Below, in pieces: positions 1-6,799 of a DNA stretch of 20,611 bases (position 1 is its first letter; the number at the start of each line of letters is the position of its first letter). Location of the stretch: contig SZPI01000084.1 in the NCBI GenBank assembly GCA_030263635.1, positions 1 through 20,611 on the forward strand, written 5' to 3'. Below the pieces are notes generated by a model. That model worked only from the letters and a program-made list of their open reading frames with translations, searched no databases and was not told where the DNA came from. This stretch comes from Flexicrinis sp001567485 (GTDB lineage: Bacteria > Chloroflexota > Anaerolineae > Aggregatilineales > Phototrophicaceae). A program made the translations under genes and the position numbers.

Positions 1-1264
1 GATCGGCGGGGCGGTGTTCGTCGCGGCGACCGGCGCGTTCGTGCTGGCCCTGCTGGCGAATCCGGGCGCTGGATTCGCGCGCATCGGCAACTTCACATCC
101 GAACCGGCGCGCTTCAAGCCGGAGGCGGCGCTGCACGCGATCCGCTTGGTGACCGGCGATCAGTACAGCGTGGCGCGCGCCCCTGATCTGCCGGACGCGG
201 CGGCGTGGCAGTCGGCGGAGGCGTCGGCGCACTTCGCCTTGCAGATCGCGCTGGGCGTCGGCATCACGGCGGCGGTTGGCGCGCTGCGGCGCTCCGGCGG
301 GCGGCGTCCGGCCGCGATCATCGCGCTGGTGTGGTTCGCGCTGCCGGTCGTGGCCATGAGCTACAACGGCAGCCCGGTGCATCCGCATTATCTGCTGCTG
401 TCGCTGCCGGCCGGATTCATGCTGGCGGCGTGGGGCGTGGGGATGATTGCGCGGCGGCCGCTGGCGCGTGCGCTGGTGATCGGCGGACTGGCCGCGTCAG
501 GGATCGTATCGGCGGGCAGCAGCGTCCGTTTCGCGCAGGAGACCCGGCTCGGACTCAACGCCGGCCTCGACGCCCTCCCGCTGTACGACGGCGAGCGCAT
601 CGGCGCGGCGATCAACGCGGCGCTGCCGCAAGGGGGCGTGGTGTATGCCAACACCGTCCCGTGGATCCTGAGCAGTTTCGCGGGATTCGCTGAACGTTGT
701 CAACGAAGTGCGGATGTCCGGCGTCTCCATCCTGCCGGCGACGGGCGGGCTGGTCGTGGTCTTGAGCGCCGAACCACCGGAGCCGCCGCCGTTCGGGTCC
801 GGGACGCAAATCATCCCGATCACCGGCGGCGCGGCGTCGATCACGACGTTGAAGCCCGGCGGAGTCTCGCTCGATACGCTGCCCAACGCGATGAACACGG
901 AGTCTCGCTCGATACGCTGCCCAACGCGATGAACATCCCGACCGCGCAGGGGCTATCGCTGCGCGGCTATGACCTGACGTCCAACCGGCGCGGCACACGC
1001 TGGACGCTCACGACGTATTGGCACGTCGACGCGGCCAACTACGGTGCGGACGGCGCGCAAATCCTTAACGTGGACGGTCATATCGTGCCGGGGTATCTGT
1101 GGAACACGGGTGATCTACACGTGCATCAACAGCGCTTCGAGCTAACGCGGGGCGTCGCGTTCATGGTCGGCATTGGTCAGTACGACGCAGACGCCCACCA
1201 GAACCTCGCCTTCATCCTCCCCACCGGCGAATGGGTGGTGGAGGTCGTCGTCACGCCGGAGTAG
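1..1264 (+). CDS. C-terminal part of a GT-C type membrane glycosyltransferase, 5'-truncated, with a compensated frameshift
   Basis: The frame is open from base 2, so the gene starts before the window. The first ~175 residues contain about five hydrophobic segments and a short HPHYLLLSLPAGF stretch, the pattern of the C-terminal membrane half of dolichyl-phosphate-mannose-type (GT39-like) glycosyltransferases, which transfer sugars from lipid carriers outside the membrane. A soluble, beta-rich C-terminal domain follows, ending at TAG 1262-1264. From about 684 to 897 the plausible protein lies in the +1 frame (hydrophobic SGVSILPATGGLVVVLSAE), while the long open frame reads arginine-rich shadow sequence there. 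One extra G in the run 682-684 explains the exit, and the 38-bp duplication at 860-935 explains the return. Family assignment is by appearance only; the catalytic N-terminal loop is outside the window. Confidence 0.55.
   Translation, partial: IGGAVFVAATGAFVLALLANPGAGFARIGNFTSEPARFKPEAALHAIRLVTGDQYSVARAPDLPDAAAWQSAEASAHFALQIALGVGITAAVGALRRSGGRRPAAIIALVWFALPVVAMSYNGSPVHPHYLLLSLPAGFMLAAWGVGMIARRPLARALVIGGLAASGIVSAGSSVRFAQETRLGLNAGLDALPLYDGERIGAAINAALPQGGVVYANTVPWILSSFAGFAERCQRSADVRRLHPAGDGRAGRGLERRTTGAAAVRVRDANHPDHRRRGVDHDVEARRSLARYAAQRDEHGVSLDTLPNAMNIPTAQGLSLRGYDLTSNRRGTRWTLTTYWHVDAANYGADGAQILNVDGHIVPGYLWNTGDLHVHQQRFELTRGVAFMVGIGQYDADAHQNLAFILPTGEWVVEVVVTPE
860..935. repeat. Perfect 38-bp tandem duplication inside the glycosyltransferase gene
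   Basis: Bases 860-897 and 898-935 are identical and directly adjacent. The unit encodes GVSLDTLPNAMN in frame 3 in the first copy and in frame 2 in the second. Because 38 is 2 modulo 3, the duplication changes frame, and together with a one-base gain near 682-684 it adds 39 bases, restoring the original frame for the last ~110 codons. It could be a real slippage event or an assembly artefact. Confidence 0.9.
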
Positions 1265-1358
1265 CGTGATACGCCTTCGTTCTGTGAGCGTGTTCGGGAC
1301 TCAGAGGTCTTGGCTTTTGCCGGTCGGCTTTTACGCTGCTGATGACTTTTTCAACACG

Positions 1359-1380
1359 TTCGTATCAAGCACAATACGAA
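1359..1380. other. Small inverted repeat after the glycosyltransferase gene
   Basis: The arms TTCGTAT (1359-1365) and ATACGAA (1374-1380) are perfectly complementary with an 8-base spacer. It lies about 95 bases after the glycosyltransferase stop and downstream of the toxin fragment on the other strand. Neither side has a clear T-tract, so it is not a standard terminator; an operator or a weak hairpin is possible. Confidence 0.35.
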
Positions 1381-1409
1381 ACATATCGTCCGAATCTATC
1401 CGGCGTCGT

Positions 1410-1532
1410 TCAACGGCGCGAATCGTTCATGAGCGTCACGTCCTCGCCGGATGACCTCGCGGGCTTTGCGGCGGCCAGCAGCATCCCAGCGAGGGGTACG
1501 CTCTCATCGAAGTAGAAGCGGAGTTGGCTCAC
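1410..1532 (-). pseudogene. Truncated DUF5615 (PIN-like) toxin gene fragment
   Basis: A GTG at 1532 overlaps the TGA of the DUF433 gene (GTGA overlap) and opens a 40-codon frame. Its first ~14 residues, VSQLRFYFDESVPLA, match the usual start of DUF5615 PIN-like proteins, the normal partner encoded directly after DUF433. After that the reading is not toxin-like: from GMLL onward the DNA is a degenerate copy of the 3' end of the STAS-like gene at 1875-2270, read partly in another frame, and it stops after DSRR. The toxin's later acidic residues and most of its fold are missing, so it should not be an active nuclease. The start match is short, but position and overlap support it strongly. Confidence 0.7.
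1447..1493. repeat. Degenerate direct repeat of the STAS-like gene 3' end (parent copy 1899-2000)
   Basis: Bases 1447-1468 are identical to 1899-1920 (22 of 22), and 1469-1493 match 1976-2000 with about three mismatches. Relative to the parent, 55 bases (1921-1975) are missing. Both copies have the same orientation and flank the DUF433 gene; this copy forms the tail of the broken toxin frame. It marks a duplication followed by an internal deletion. Confidence 0.8.
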
Positions 1533-1822
1533 GGATAAATCCGCCCCTTGGCAGATTGCTCCTCGCGCATTTGATCTGCAAGCAGGTCATCAGCCTTCCA
1601 TTGTTCTGCGAAGTCCGCTTTGTGCGCGTAATAATAGGCAAGCGCCGCATAGACTTGGCCGACTGTCAGCGCAAACCCCGCGGCAAGCTCGTCAGCGCTC
1701 ATGCCTTCGAACACATGGGCCGCTGCAACATCCTGAACGCGCACACGGGTACCGACGATGATAGGACGGCCGCCACGCACGGTCGGGTTTGAGACGATCA
1801 TCTCAATCGGAAGTATAACCAT
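1529..1822 (-). CDS. DUF433-family antitoxin
   Basis: A 97-residue protein of normal DUF433 length. Residues ~10-60 carry the family's pattern: NPTVRGGRPIIVGTRV, then a helical segment with GMSADELAAGF and a VYAALAYYYAHKAD helix, consistent with its small winged-helix fold. DUF433 proteins are usually encoded just before a DUF5615 PIN-like protein and are regarded as antitoxins. Here the partner begins in the expected overlapping position but is cut after ~14 codons. The start ATG at 1822 has GAGGAC about ten bases upstream; a second ATG seven codons in (ATGATCGTC) is an alternative start. It lies 52 bases after the STAS-like gene on the same strand and may share its transcript. It is probably an orphan DNA-binding antitoxin now. 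Confidence 0.85.
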   Translation of the reverse strand: MVILPIEMIVSNPTVRGGRPIIVGTRVRVQDVAAAHVFEGMSADELAAGFALTVGQVYAALAYYYAHKADFAEQWKADDLLADQMREEQSAKGRIYP

Positions 1823-1874
1823 ACGGCACAGTCCTCACTTACGCATAACGCTATTGTACTCGCGCTTTGCTGAT

Positions 1875-2270
1875 TCAGCGGCTTTCTGTTCGCTCGTGCC
1901 GGATGACCTCGCGGGCTTTGTCGAGCGTCGGGGCGGTGTATACACGGCCGGCGATCTTCGGGTCGATCCGGCGCGCGGCGGTCAGCAGCATCCCGGCCAG
2001 CGGCGGCACGACCAGCACGATCAGGCCGACGTTGTCCGGCAGGCCGGCCAGCGCATGGAGCGCACGCTGCACCGCGCCGAGGCCGCCTGTCTCTGCCGAT
2101 GCCCTGCCGAGGTTGGCGATAATGTCGCAGCGGTGCGGATGAGCCGCCACCCACTCGCTCACGCGCGCGACTGCGTCATCGAACTCCGCCCACGTATAGT
2201 CGCGCTGTACGTCAAGCCGGACGATCGTTTGCGACTCGTCGTCCCATGTCAAAACAAGCGGTGTCACCAC
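1875..2270 (-). CDS. Small STAS/SpoIIAA-like protein
   Basis: A 131-residue soluble protein. The start is one of two adjacent GTG codons (2270 or 2267) preceded by GGAGAG at the right distance; the frame stays open further upstream, but that part is an arginine- and serine-rich shadow of Sua5. The protein begins with a strand-like PLVLTWDDESQTIVRLDV, followed by amphipathic helices, a central hydrophobic strand VGLIVLVVPP, and an alanine-rich helix ending KAREVIRHE. This alternating alpha/beta layout resembles the STAS or SpoIIAA-like small proteins common in Chloroflexota, whose roles are mostly unknown. No catalytic motif is visible. It lies 28 bases after sua5, so co-transcription is likely. 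Its 3' end was the source of the degenerate copy at 1447-1493. Confidence 0.6.
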   Translation of the reverse strand: MVTPLVLTWDDESQTIVRLDVQRDYTWAEFDDAVARVSEWVAAHPHRCDIIANLGRASAETGGLGAVQRALHALAGLPDNVGLIVLVVPPLAGMLLTAARRIDPKIAGRVYTAPTLDKAREVIRHERTESR

Positions 2271-2298
2271 GGACTCTCCGGATTGAGACGTGTTAGGG

Positions 2299-3387
2299 TT
2301 ACGCTTCGTGCGAGGTCGGCTGGCCGACGTGGAACACCTTGCCCTCGGCGGCGCGCAGCAGCCGGTCACGGATCGCCGCGCCCAGCCCCTCGGAATCGAG
2401 CAGCGGCGCGAGGATGACGTCGACGCCCTGCCCGTCGAGCGCGCGCAGCGCACCGAACAGCACGCGGCCGATCGCGGCGTGATCGTGCTGCTCGCCGAGC
2501 GCGATGATTCGCGCCCCAAGCTGCGTGTAATGCGCGGCGTCCTCGTTGACGGTCAGGATTCCCACCCGCCGGCCGTTGGCGATGTAGCGCGCGGCCGTGT
2601 CGCTGATCGCGCTGCGCACGGCGGCGGCCGGCCCTTCGTACAGCATCAGGCGCGCGCGGGGGGCGTAGTGGCGCAGCAGTTGGCCCGGAGACGGCGACGC
2701 TTCGTCCGCATCGCCGAGATACTGCGAGACGGCGCGAACCTCAGGGATCAGCCGGCGCAGGTCTTCGATCACGACGCCGCCCGGACGCAGCACCACCGGC
2801 GGATCCTGTGTGAGATCGAGCACGGTCGATTCGAGGCCGAGAGTCGTCGGCCCGCCGTCGATTACCACGTCGACGCGGCCGTACAGGTCTTCGAGGACGT
2901 GCGCGGCGGTGGTGGCGCTGGGGCGGGTGAAGGTGTTGGCGCTCGGCGCGGCGATCGGCGTCTTCGACGCTTCGATCAGCGCGCGCGCGACGGGATGGAT
3001 CGGCATACGCACGGCGATCGTCGATAGACCAGCGGCGAGGTTGGACGGCACGTGCGCCGCCCGCTGGAGCACCAACGTCAGCGGCCCCGGCCAAAACGCC
3101 TGTGCCAGCGGCTCGACCCACGCCGGGATATGATCGGCGAGCCGGTACAGGTCGGTCGACTGTGCGATGTGCGTAATCAGCGGATCATTGGCGGGGCGCC
3201 GTTTGGCCCGATAAACACGCTCAACGGCCTCGGGATCAAGCGCATTCGCCCCGAGGCCGTAGACGGTTTCAGTCGGAAAGGCGACCAGTTTCCCAGCGCG
3301 GATGTACTCGGCGGCTTTGGTGATGACGTCCGGCTCTGGCGCTGCCGGATCGACGTGCATGATGATAGTCTTCGCCGAGTAGTCCAT
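2299..3387 (-). CDS. sua5: L-threonylcarbamoyladenylate synthase, two-domain Sua5 type
   Basis: The product makes threonylcarbamoyl-AMP from threonine, bicarbonate and ATP, the first step of t6A37 modification in ANN-decoding tRNAs; TsaB/TsaD/TsaE-type partners finish the reaction in the cytoplasm. At 362 residues it is the long Sua5 form. The YrdC domain (about 20-205) shows PTETVYGLG (38-46), KRRPANDPL (62-70), where the KxR residues bind substrate, and APSAN (147-151). The linker and Sua5 domain follow, with the diagnostic PSPGQLLRHYAP at 232-243. The ATG at 3387 has no obvious ribosome-binding site; the ATG nine codons in is possible, but the first start matches the family's usual N-terminus better. 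It starts 14 bases after the 104-residue gene, so the two are probably co-transcribed. Confidence 0.93.
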   Translation of the reverse strand: MDYSAKTIIMHVDPAAPEPDVITKAAEYIRAGKLVAFPTETVYGLGANALDPEAVERVYRAKRRPANDPLITHIAQSTDLYRLADHIPAWVEPLAQAFWPGPLTLVLQRAAHVPSNLAAGLSTIAVRMPIHPVARALIEASKTPIAAPSANTFTRPSATTAAHVLEDLYGRVDVVIDGGPTTLGLESTVLDLTQDPPVVLRPGGVVIEDLRRLIPEVRAVSQYLGDADEASPSPGQLLRHYAPRARLMLYEGPAAAVRSAISDTAARYIANGRRVGILTVNEDAAHYTQLGARIIALGEQHDHAAIGRVLFGALRALDGQGVDVILAPLLDSEGLGAAIRDRLLRAAEGKVFHVGQPTSHEA

Positions 3388-3401
3388 GGCGCGCGCGAGC
3401 G

Positions 3402-3716
3402 TTACTCCACCTGTACTTTGACTTTGGTCGAGCCGGTTGTGCCGGACGGGGGTTCGGCTTCGCCGGGTTCGTCCTCGGCCTGCTGACGCTTTTCGGCGGC
3501 CTTCTTCACCTCTTCGACGGCAGCTTCCATCAGCACGCGCAGCCCCTTCGTAAATTCACGCGTGGCTTGCGCGCCGTGTTCGCGGAATCCTTCCGGCAGC
3601 AACGCCTCAAGCGCCTTGCCGGTTTCTTCCAACGCGCGCCGCTGGTGGAAGAGGAACGCCTCGAATGGGCTGCGCGGATTGGTCTCGTCCGTGTTGGGCG
3701 TTGTGTTCTCAGTCAT
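3402..3716 (-). CDS. Small helical charged protein of unknown function
   Basis: I do not recognise this 104-residue protein. It has an acidic, threonine- and asparagine-rich N-terminus, a central amphipathic helical stretch (about 17-80, with PFEAFLFHQRRALEETGKAL and EEVKKAAEKRQQAE), then a low-complexity tail ending TKVKVQVE. There is no signal peptide, membrane segment or cysteine. The central helix, with alternating hydrophobic and charged positions, suggests a coiled-coil or phasin-like assembly, but this is only an impression. The start is well supported: GAAGGAG lies seven bases before the ATG at 3716. It is first in a tight run with sua5 and the STAS-like gene. Confidence 0.7.
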   Translation of the reverse strand: MTENTTPNTDETNPRSPFEAFLFHQRRALEETGKALEALLPEGFREHGAQATREFTKGLRVLMEAAVEEVKKAAEKRQQAEDEPGEAEPPSGTTGSTKVKVQVE

Positions 3717-3849
3717 CTCGATACTCCTTCTCGGGTTCTTTGCCCCTTAGCCTTCGCCTGCTGCTCCAACGTGCAGGACTACGCTGCGGGTTGGCTTACT
3801 GTAATGTACGCAGGCGCTGGGCTAAAGTTTCGCGGCGGCCACCTGACGC

Positions 3850-4104
3850 CTACTCGATGGGCGGGGGCGGCGGAACCGGCAGGTCGGTGGCCGGCGTATC
3901 ACGCCAGCGCTGACCTTCCTTGATGATGAGGTACGGGATGCCGTTGTGAATCGGGTACTTGTTGCCGCTGTCGGCGCAGACCAACCATGACGGATTGACC
4001 AGTTCGAGCCGGCCGGGGTCGTCCCCTTTATCCTTGAAATGTACGGCCTCGGGACAGCGCAGAAACTCGAGATGCTCAACCTGAAACGTCGGGGCGTCGG
4101 ACAT
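3850..4104 (-). CDS. Trm112-like / UPF0434-type small protein
   Basis: An 84-residue protein with the Trm112 pattern: HLEFLRCPEA near residues 11-20, a short loop, SWLVCADSGNKYPI at 39-52, then NGIPYLI at 54-60. In eukaryotes and archaea, Trm112 proteins activate tRNA, rRNA and protein methyltransferases; the bacterial relatives are poorly understood. Only two cysteines (17 and 43) remain of the four that bind zinc in many members, so zinc binding is doubtful. The C-terminus is a proline tail. The ATG at 4104 is chosen because GAGGAAA sits about eight bases upstream and the family begins here; the open frame continues upstream without family similarity. It is divergent from the gene at 4265. 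Confidence 0.8.
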   Translation of the reverse strand: MSDAPTFQVEHLEFLRCPEAVHFKDKGDDPGRLELVNPSWLVCADSGNKYPIHNGIPYLIIKEGQRWRDTPATDLPVPPPPPIE

Positions 4105-4139
4105 ACCGCAGGTTTCCTCAATCGGCGGGGATATGCAGC

Positions 4140-4166
4140 AGTATACCACAGGCGAACGGACGGCAA
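4140..4166 (-). promoter_or_regulatory. Possible promoter of the Trm112-like gene
   Basis: On the minus strand TATACT (4140-4145) matches five of six bases of the sigma-70 -10 box, 36 bases before the start codon. The best upstream element is TTGCCG at 4161-4166 with a short 15-base spacer, so the -35 support is weak. Confidence 0.35.
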
Positions 4167-4264
4167 AATGCGGCTGGCATAAGAAACCACCTGCATGGGG
4201 TTCACGGCGCAGAATGGCTGGATCAGGCAGTACAATAGAATGGTCGATTGTTGAGGGATGCCGT

Positions 4265-4498
4265 ATGCGCGCCAGAAGATCCCCTGTCACGGATGTGCGC
4301 TTGGCTGTCGAGGCGGATGCCGCCAGCCGCCTGCGCGCCGAGGCCAAACGCTTGAATGTCCCCATCAAGACGCTGTTGACCGGCATCATCGAAGCGTATC
4401 TCGAACAAGCCGAACGGCGGTCATGGCCGGACTTGTCGGGCAGCATCGCGGACGCGCTCTCGTCGATAGGCAGCGACGATCCACGCCCGCACGGCTGA
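4265..4498 (+). CDS. Small ribbon-helix-helix-like protein, possible orphan antitoxin
   Basis: A 77-residue protein from ATG 4265, with GAGGGA about eight bases upstream. The core resembles a ribbon-helix-helix (CopG/Arc-type) DNA-binding domain: a strand TDVRLAVEAD, a helix ASRLRAEAKRLN, a turn with VPIK, and a second helix TLLTGIIEAYLEQ. Such proteins are usually dimeric repressors and often antitoxins. The C-terminal ~25 residues are polar and could bind a partner. No toxin gene follows: the next ~270 bases hold no convincing gene, and the S9 peptidase comes after that. Assignment is by pattern only and the domain is short. TACAAT at 4231-4236 could be its -10 box, but no -35 is visible. 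Confidence 0.55.
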   Translation: MRARRSPVTDVRLAVEADAASRLRAEAKRLNVPIKTLLTGIIEAYLEQAERRSWPDLSGSIADALSSIGSDDPRPHG

Positions 4499-4634
4499 AT
4501 GACGATCCTTCGGACGAACAACACCTTGCGGTCTTTCCATCAATCACCGCATCTAGCCATAAGACACGCCGTGACGTTCCATCGCGAACCGCGATATTGA
4601 CGTGTCGATGTATCATGAGGCGCTCCAAGCGAGT

Positions 4635-4662
4635 AGTTGAAAGTGCCGAGTGCTGAGTGATG
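4635..4662. repeat. Degenerate 7-bp tandem repeat, site 1
   Basis: Consecutive units AGTGCCG, AGTGCTG and AGTGATG (4642-4662), preceded by a weaker GTAGTTGA, give a clear 7-base period. The flank AGTTGAAAGTG also occurs beside site 2 (on the opposite strand near 12930-12944). The rest of 4499-4766 contains no gene I can support. Confidence 0.6.
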
Positions 4663-4766
4663 AGGTAATGAGATACAGTATCGCTCAATGACCACTGCGT
4701 CATAGAACACGAAGTCTCTCGACTTTCGCACAATGGTTTAGGGATGTTACGACGGACGGTAACGCG

Positions 4767-6605
4767 ATGACAGACCTCCTCGACGCACTGATTAACCTGC
4801 CCCGCATCTGGGGATCGCAAGTTTCTCCGGACGGCAAATGGGTGGCGTGGAGCTGGCTCGGCGTCGGGCCGGCTGTCGACGTGTGGGCGGCGCCGGCCGA
4901 CGCCAGTCAGCCGCCGGTGCAGCTCACCGCCAATCACGAGGAGACCGTGCTGGTGAGCTGGCTGCCAGATTCGTCCGGCGTGATCGTCGCGCAGGACACC
5001 GGCGGCGACGAGCGTACCGGGCTGTACCGCGTGCTGCTGAGTCAGCCGGGCGTGATGACTCCGCTGACCGATCCGCACCCCAACTATTTCGTGCGCGGCG
5101 GGGAGGTCACGCCGGATGGGCGGTATCTCGTCTATGCGGCCAACCTTGACCTTACGACGGGCGAGGAGATCGAACAGGTCGCGCTGATCCGCCACGACCT
5201 CACGACCGGCGAACGGGTCGAACTAGCGCGCACGATACGCAACGGTTACGTGATCCCGCAGATCAGCCCCGACGGCCGGCTGATCCTCTACGACCGCAAA
5301 GATCGCCACGCGGCCGGCACGCAGTTGTGGCTGTGTGCGCTGGATGGCAGCGGCGACCGTGAGATCGTCAACGTGGGCGACGACAAGAAGGCGTGGGGCG
5401 GGTGGCTGCCCGACAGCCGGCGCATCCTGCTCACCGCCGAGGCGGATGCTCACGAGCGCGTCGGGATATACGACACCGTCAGCGGCGAACTACGCTGGTT
5501 GATCGACGACCCCAGCCGCAGTATCGCGACGGTGTTCATCCACGACGTGCCGGGGGCGAAAGCGGCCACTGTCATCGAGACACAGGGCGCGCGCTCGATT
5601 CCCTCACTGCTCGACCCCGACACCGGAATTGAGACGCGGCTGCCGTTGACCGCGGGCGCATTGATCCCGCAGGCGCCGGTCAGCGGCGGGCGATGGCTGG
5701 CGACCTATTACAGCAGCACCCAGCCCACCGACCTCGTGCTGTGCGATCCGTTCCATCCCGACCCGCAGACGTTCATCAGCGTGGCGCGGGTGTGGGACAA
5801 GGTGCGGCTCACCCGCGACGACCTGACGCCCGCCGAGGACTTCCGCTGGACGAGCGTCGACGGCCTTGAGATCCAAGGCTGGCTGTACCGCACACGCACG
5901 ACTCCGGCGCGCGGCACGATCCTCTACATTCACGGCGGCCCGACCGCCCACGCCACCGACAGCGTGATGGCCGAGGTACAGTTCTACGCCTCGCGCGGGT
6001 TCAATGTGCTGGCCCCGAACTACCGTGGCAGCACCGGATTCTCGCTGAGCTACCGCGAGTCGATCAAGGAGGACGGCTGGGGCGGGCGCGAGCAGGACGA
6101 CATCGCCTATGGCGCGAAAGCGCTGATCGAGGCAGGCATCGCCGAGCCGGGCAAAATCGGCGTGACCGGCACCAGCTACGGCGGCTATTCGTCGTGGCAC
6201 CAGATCGTGCATACGCCGACCGAGTGGATCGCGGCCGCCGCGCCGGTCTGCGGGATGACCGATCTGGTCGTGGACTACGAGACGACGCGCCCCGACCTGC
6301 GCCCGTACAGCGAGGAGATGATGGGCGGCCGTCCCGATCAGGCGCCGGAGAAGTATCACAAGGCGTCGCCGGTCAATTTCGTGCAGAACATCAGCGGACA
6401 GCTTCTGATTGTGCAGGGGCTGAACGATCCGAACGTAACGCCGGACAATGTTCATACGGTGCGTAAGGCGCTCGACCGGCACAACATCGAATACAGCGTG
6501 CTGGCGTTCGAGGACGAGGGGCATGGCATCTTGCGCCCGCACAACCTCAAGACGTTGTATCCCGCGTTGGTGGATTTCTTCGCCGCGGCGTTCGGTGGAG
6601 AATAG
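4767..6605 (+). CDS. S9-family prolyl oligopeptidase / acylaminoacyl-peptidase-like serine peptidase
   Basis: A 612-residue cytoplasmic peptidase with the S9 layout. Residues 1 to ~360 form a beta-propeller with TolB/WD40-like blades (SPDGKWVAW, SPDGRLILYD, LPDSRRILLT), which gates access so that only short peptides enter. From ~370 an alpha/beta hydrolase domain follows, with ILYIHGGPTAH and the nucleophile motif GTSYGGYSSW. The catalytic triad can be read as Ser470 (GTSYGG), Asp554 (GLNDPNV) and His586 (DEGHGI). There is no signal peptide. The ribosome-binding site is weak, but the N-terminus LINLPRIWGSQVSPDGKW is typical of the family. The gene stands alone, with 268 bases before it and 194 after. 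Substrate preference cannot be read from the sequence. Confidence 0.93.
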   Translation: MTDLLDALINLPRIWGSQVSPDGKWVAWSWLGVGPAVDVWAAPADASQPPVQLTANHEETVLVSWLPDSSGVIVAQDTGGDERTGLYRVLLSQPGVMTPLTDPHPNYFVRGGEVTPDGRYLVYAANLDLTTGEEIEQVALIRHDLTTGERVELARTIRNGYVIPQISPDGRLILYDRKDRHAAGTQLWLCALDGSGDREIVNVGDDKKAWGGWLPDSRRILLTAEADAHERVGIYDTVSGELRWLIDDPSRSIATVFIHDVPGAKAATVIETQGARSIPSLLDPDTGIETRLPLTAGALIPQAPVSGGRWLATYYSSTQPTDLVLCDPFHPDPQTFISVARVWDKVRLTRDDLTPAEDFRWTSVDGLEIQGWLYRTRTTPARGTILYIHGGPTAHATDSVMAEVQFYASRGFNVLAPNYRGSTGFSLSYRESIKEDGWGGREQDDIAYGAKALIEAGIAEPGKIGVTGTSYGGYSSWHQIVHTPTEWIAAAAPVCGMTDLVVDYETTRPDLRPYSEEMMGGRPDQAPEKYHKASPVNFVQNISGQLLIVQGLNDPNVTPDNVHTVRKALDRHNIEYSVLAFEDEGHGILRPHNLKTLYPALVDFFAAAFGGE

Positions 6606-6799
6606 CGCAAGTCGGGATCGCCCGTCTCAGCGGCCCTACTTTTCGCATCCAGCGTGTGTTAATCGTTACTATCAGCCCCATATTCTGACCCGCGATTCAT
6701 GCTCGGACACGGCCGTGAGGTTCACGGCGCTAAACGAGTGAAGGCGTATGCCGACCACTCCTCATCCATCACCCTTGCCCGCCCGCTTAAGGAGATACT

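Noticed and set aside
1359..1380. Inverted repeat as a terminator for the glycosyltransferase gene
   Set aside because: The stem is AT-rich and short and no T-tract follows on either strand.
4499..4600. 33-codon frame starting directly after the RHH-like gene, as a possible toxin
   Set aside because: No ribosome-binding site of its own, no hydrophobic or catalytic pattern, and length expected by chance.
4590..4770. GTTAC...GTAAC inverted repeat just before the S9 peptidase as an operator
   Set aside because: Five-base arms are expected by chance in a region of this length and no second copy is seen.
5604..6542. 312-codon open frame antisense to the S9 peptidase
   Set aside because: The peptidase has a complete propeller and catalytic triad; the antisense product shows no family pattern.
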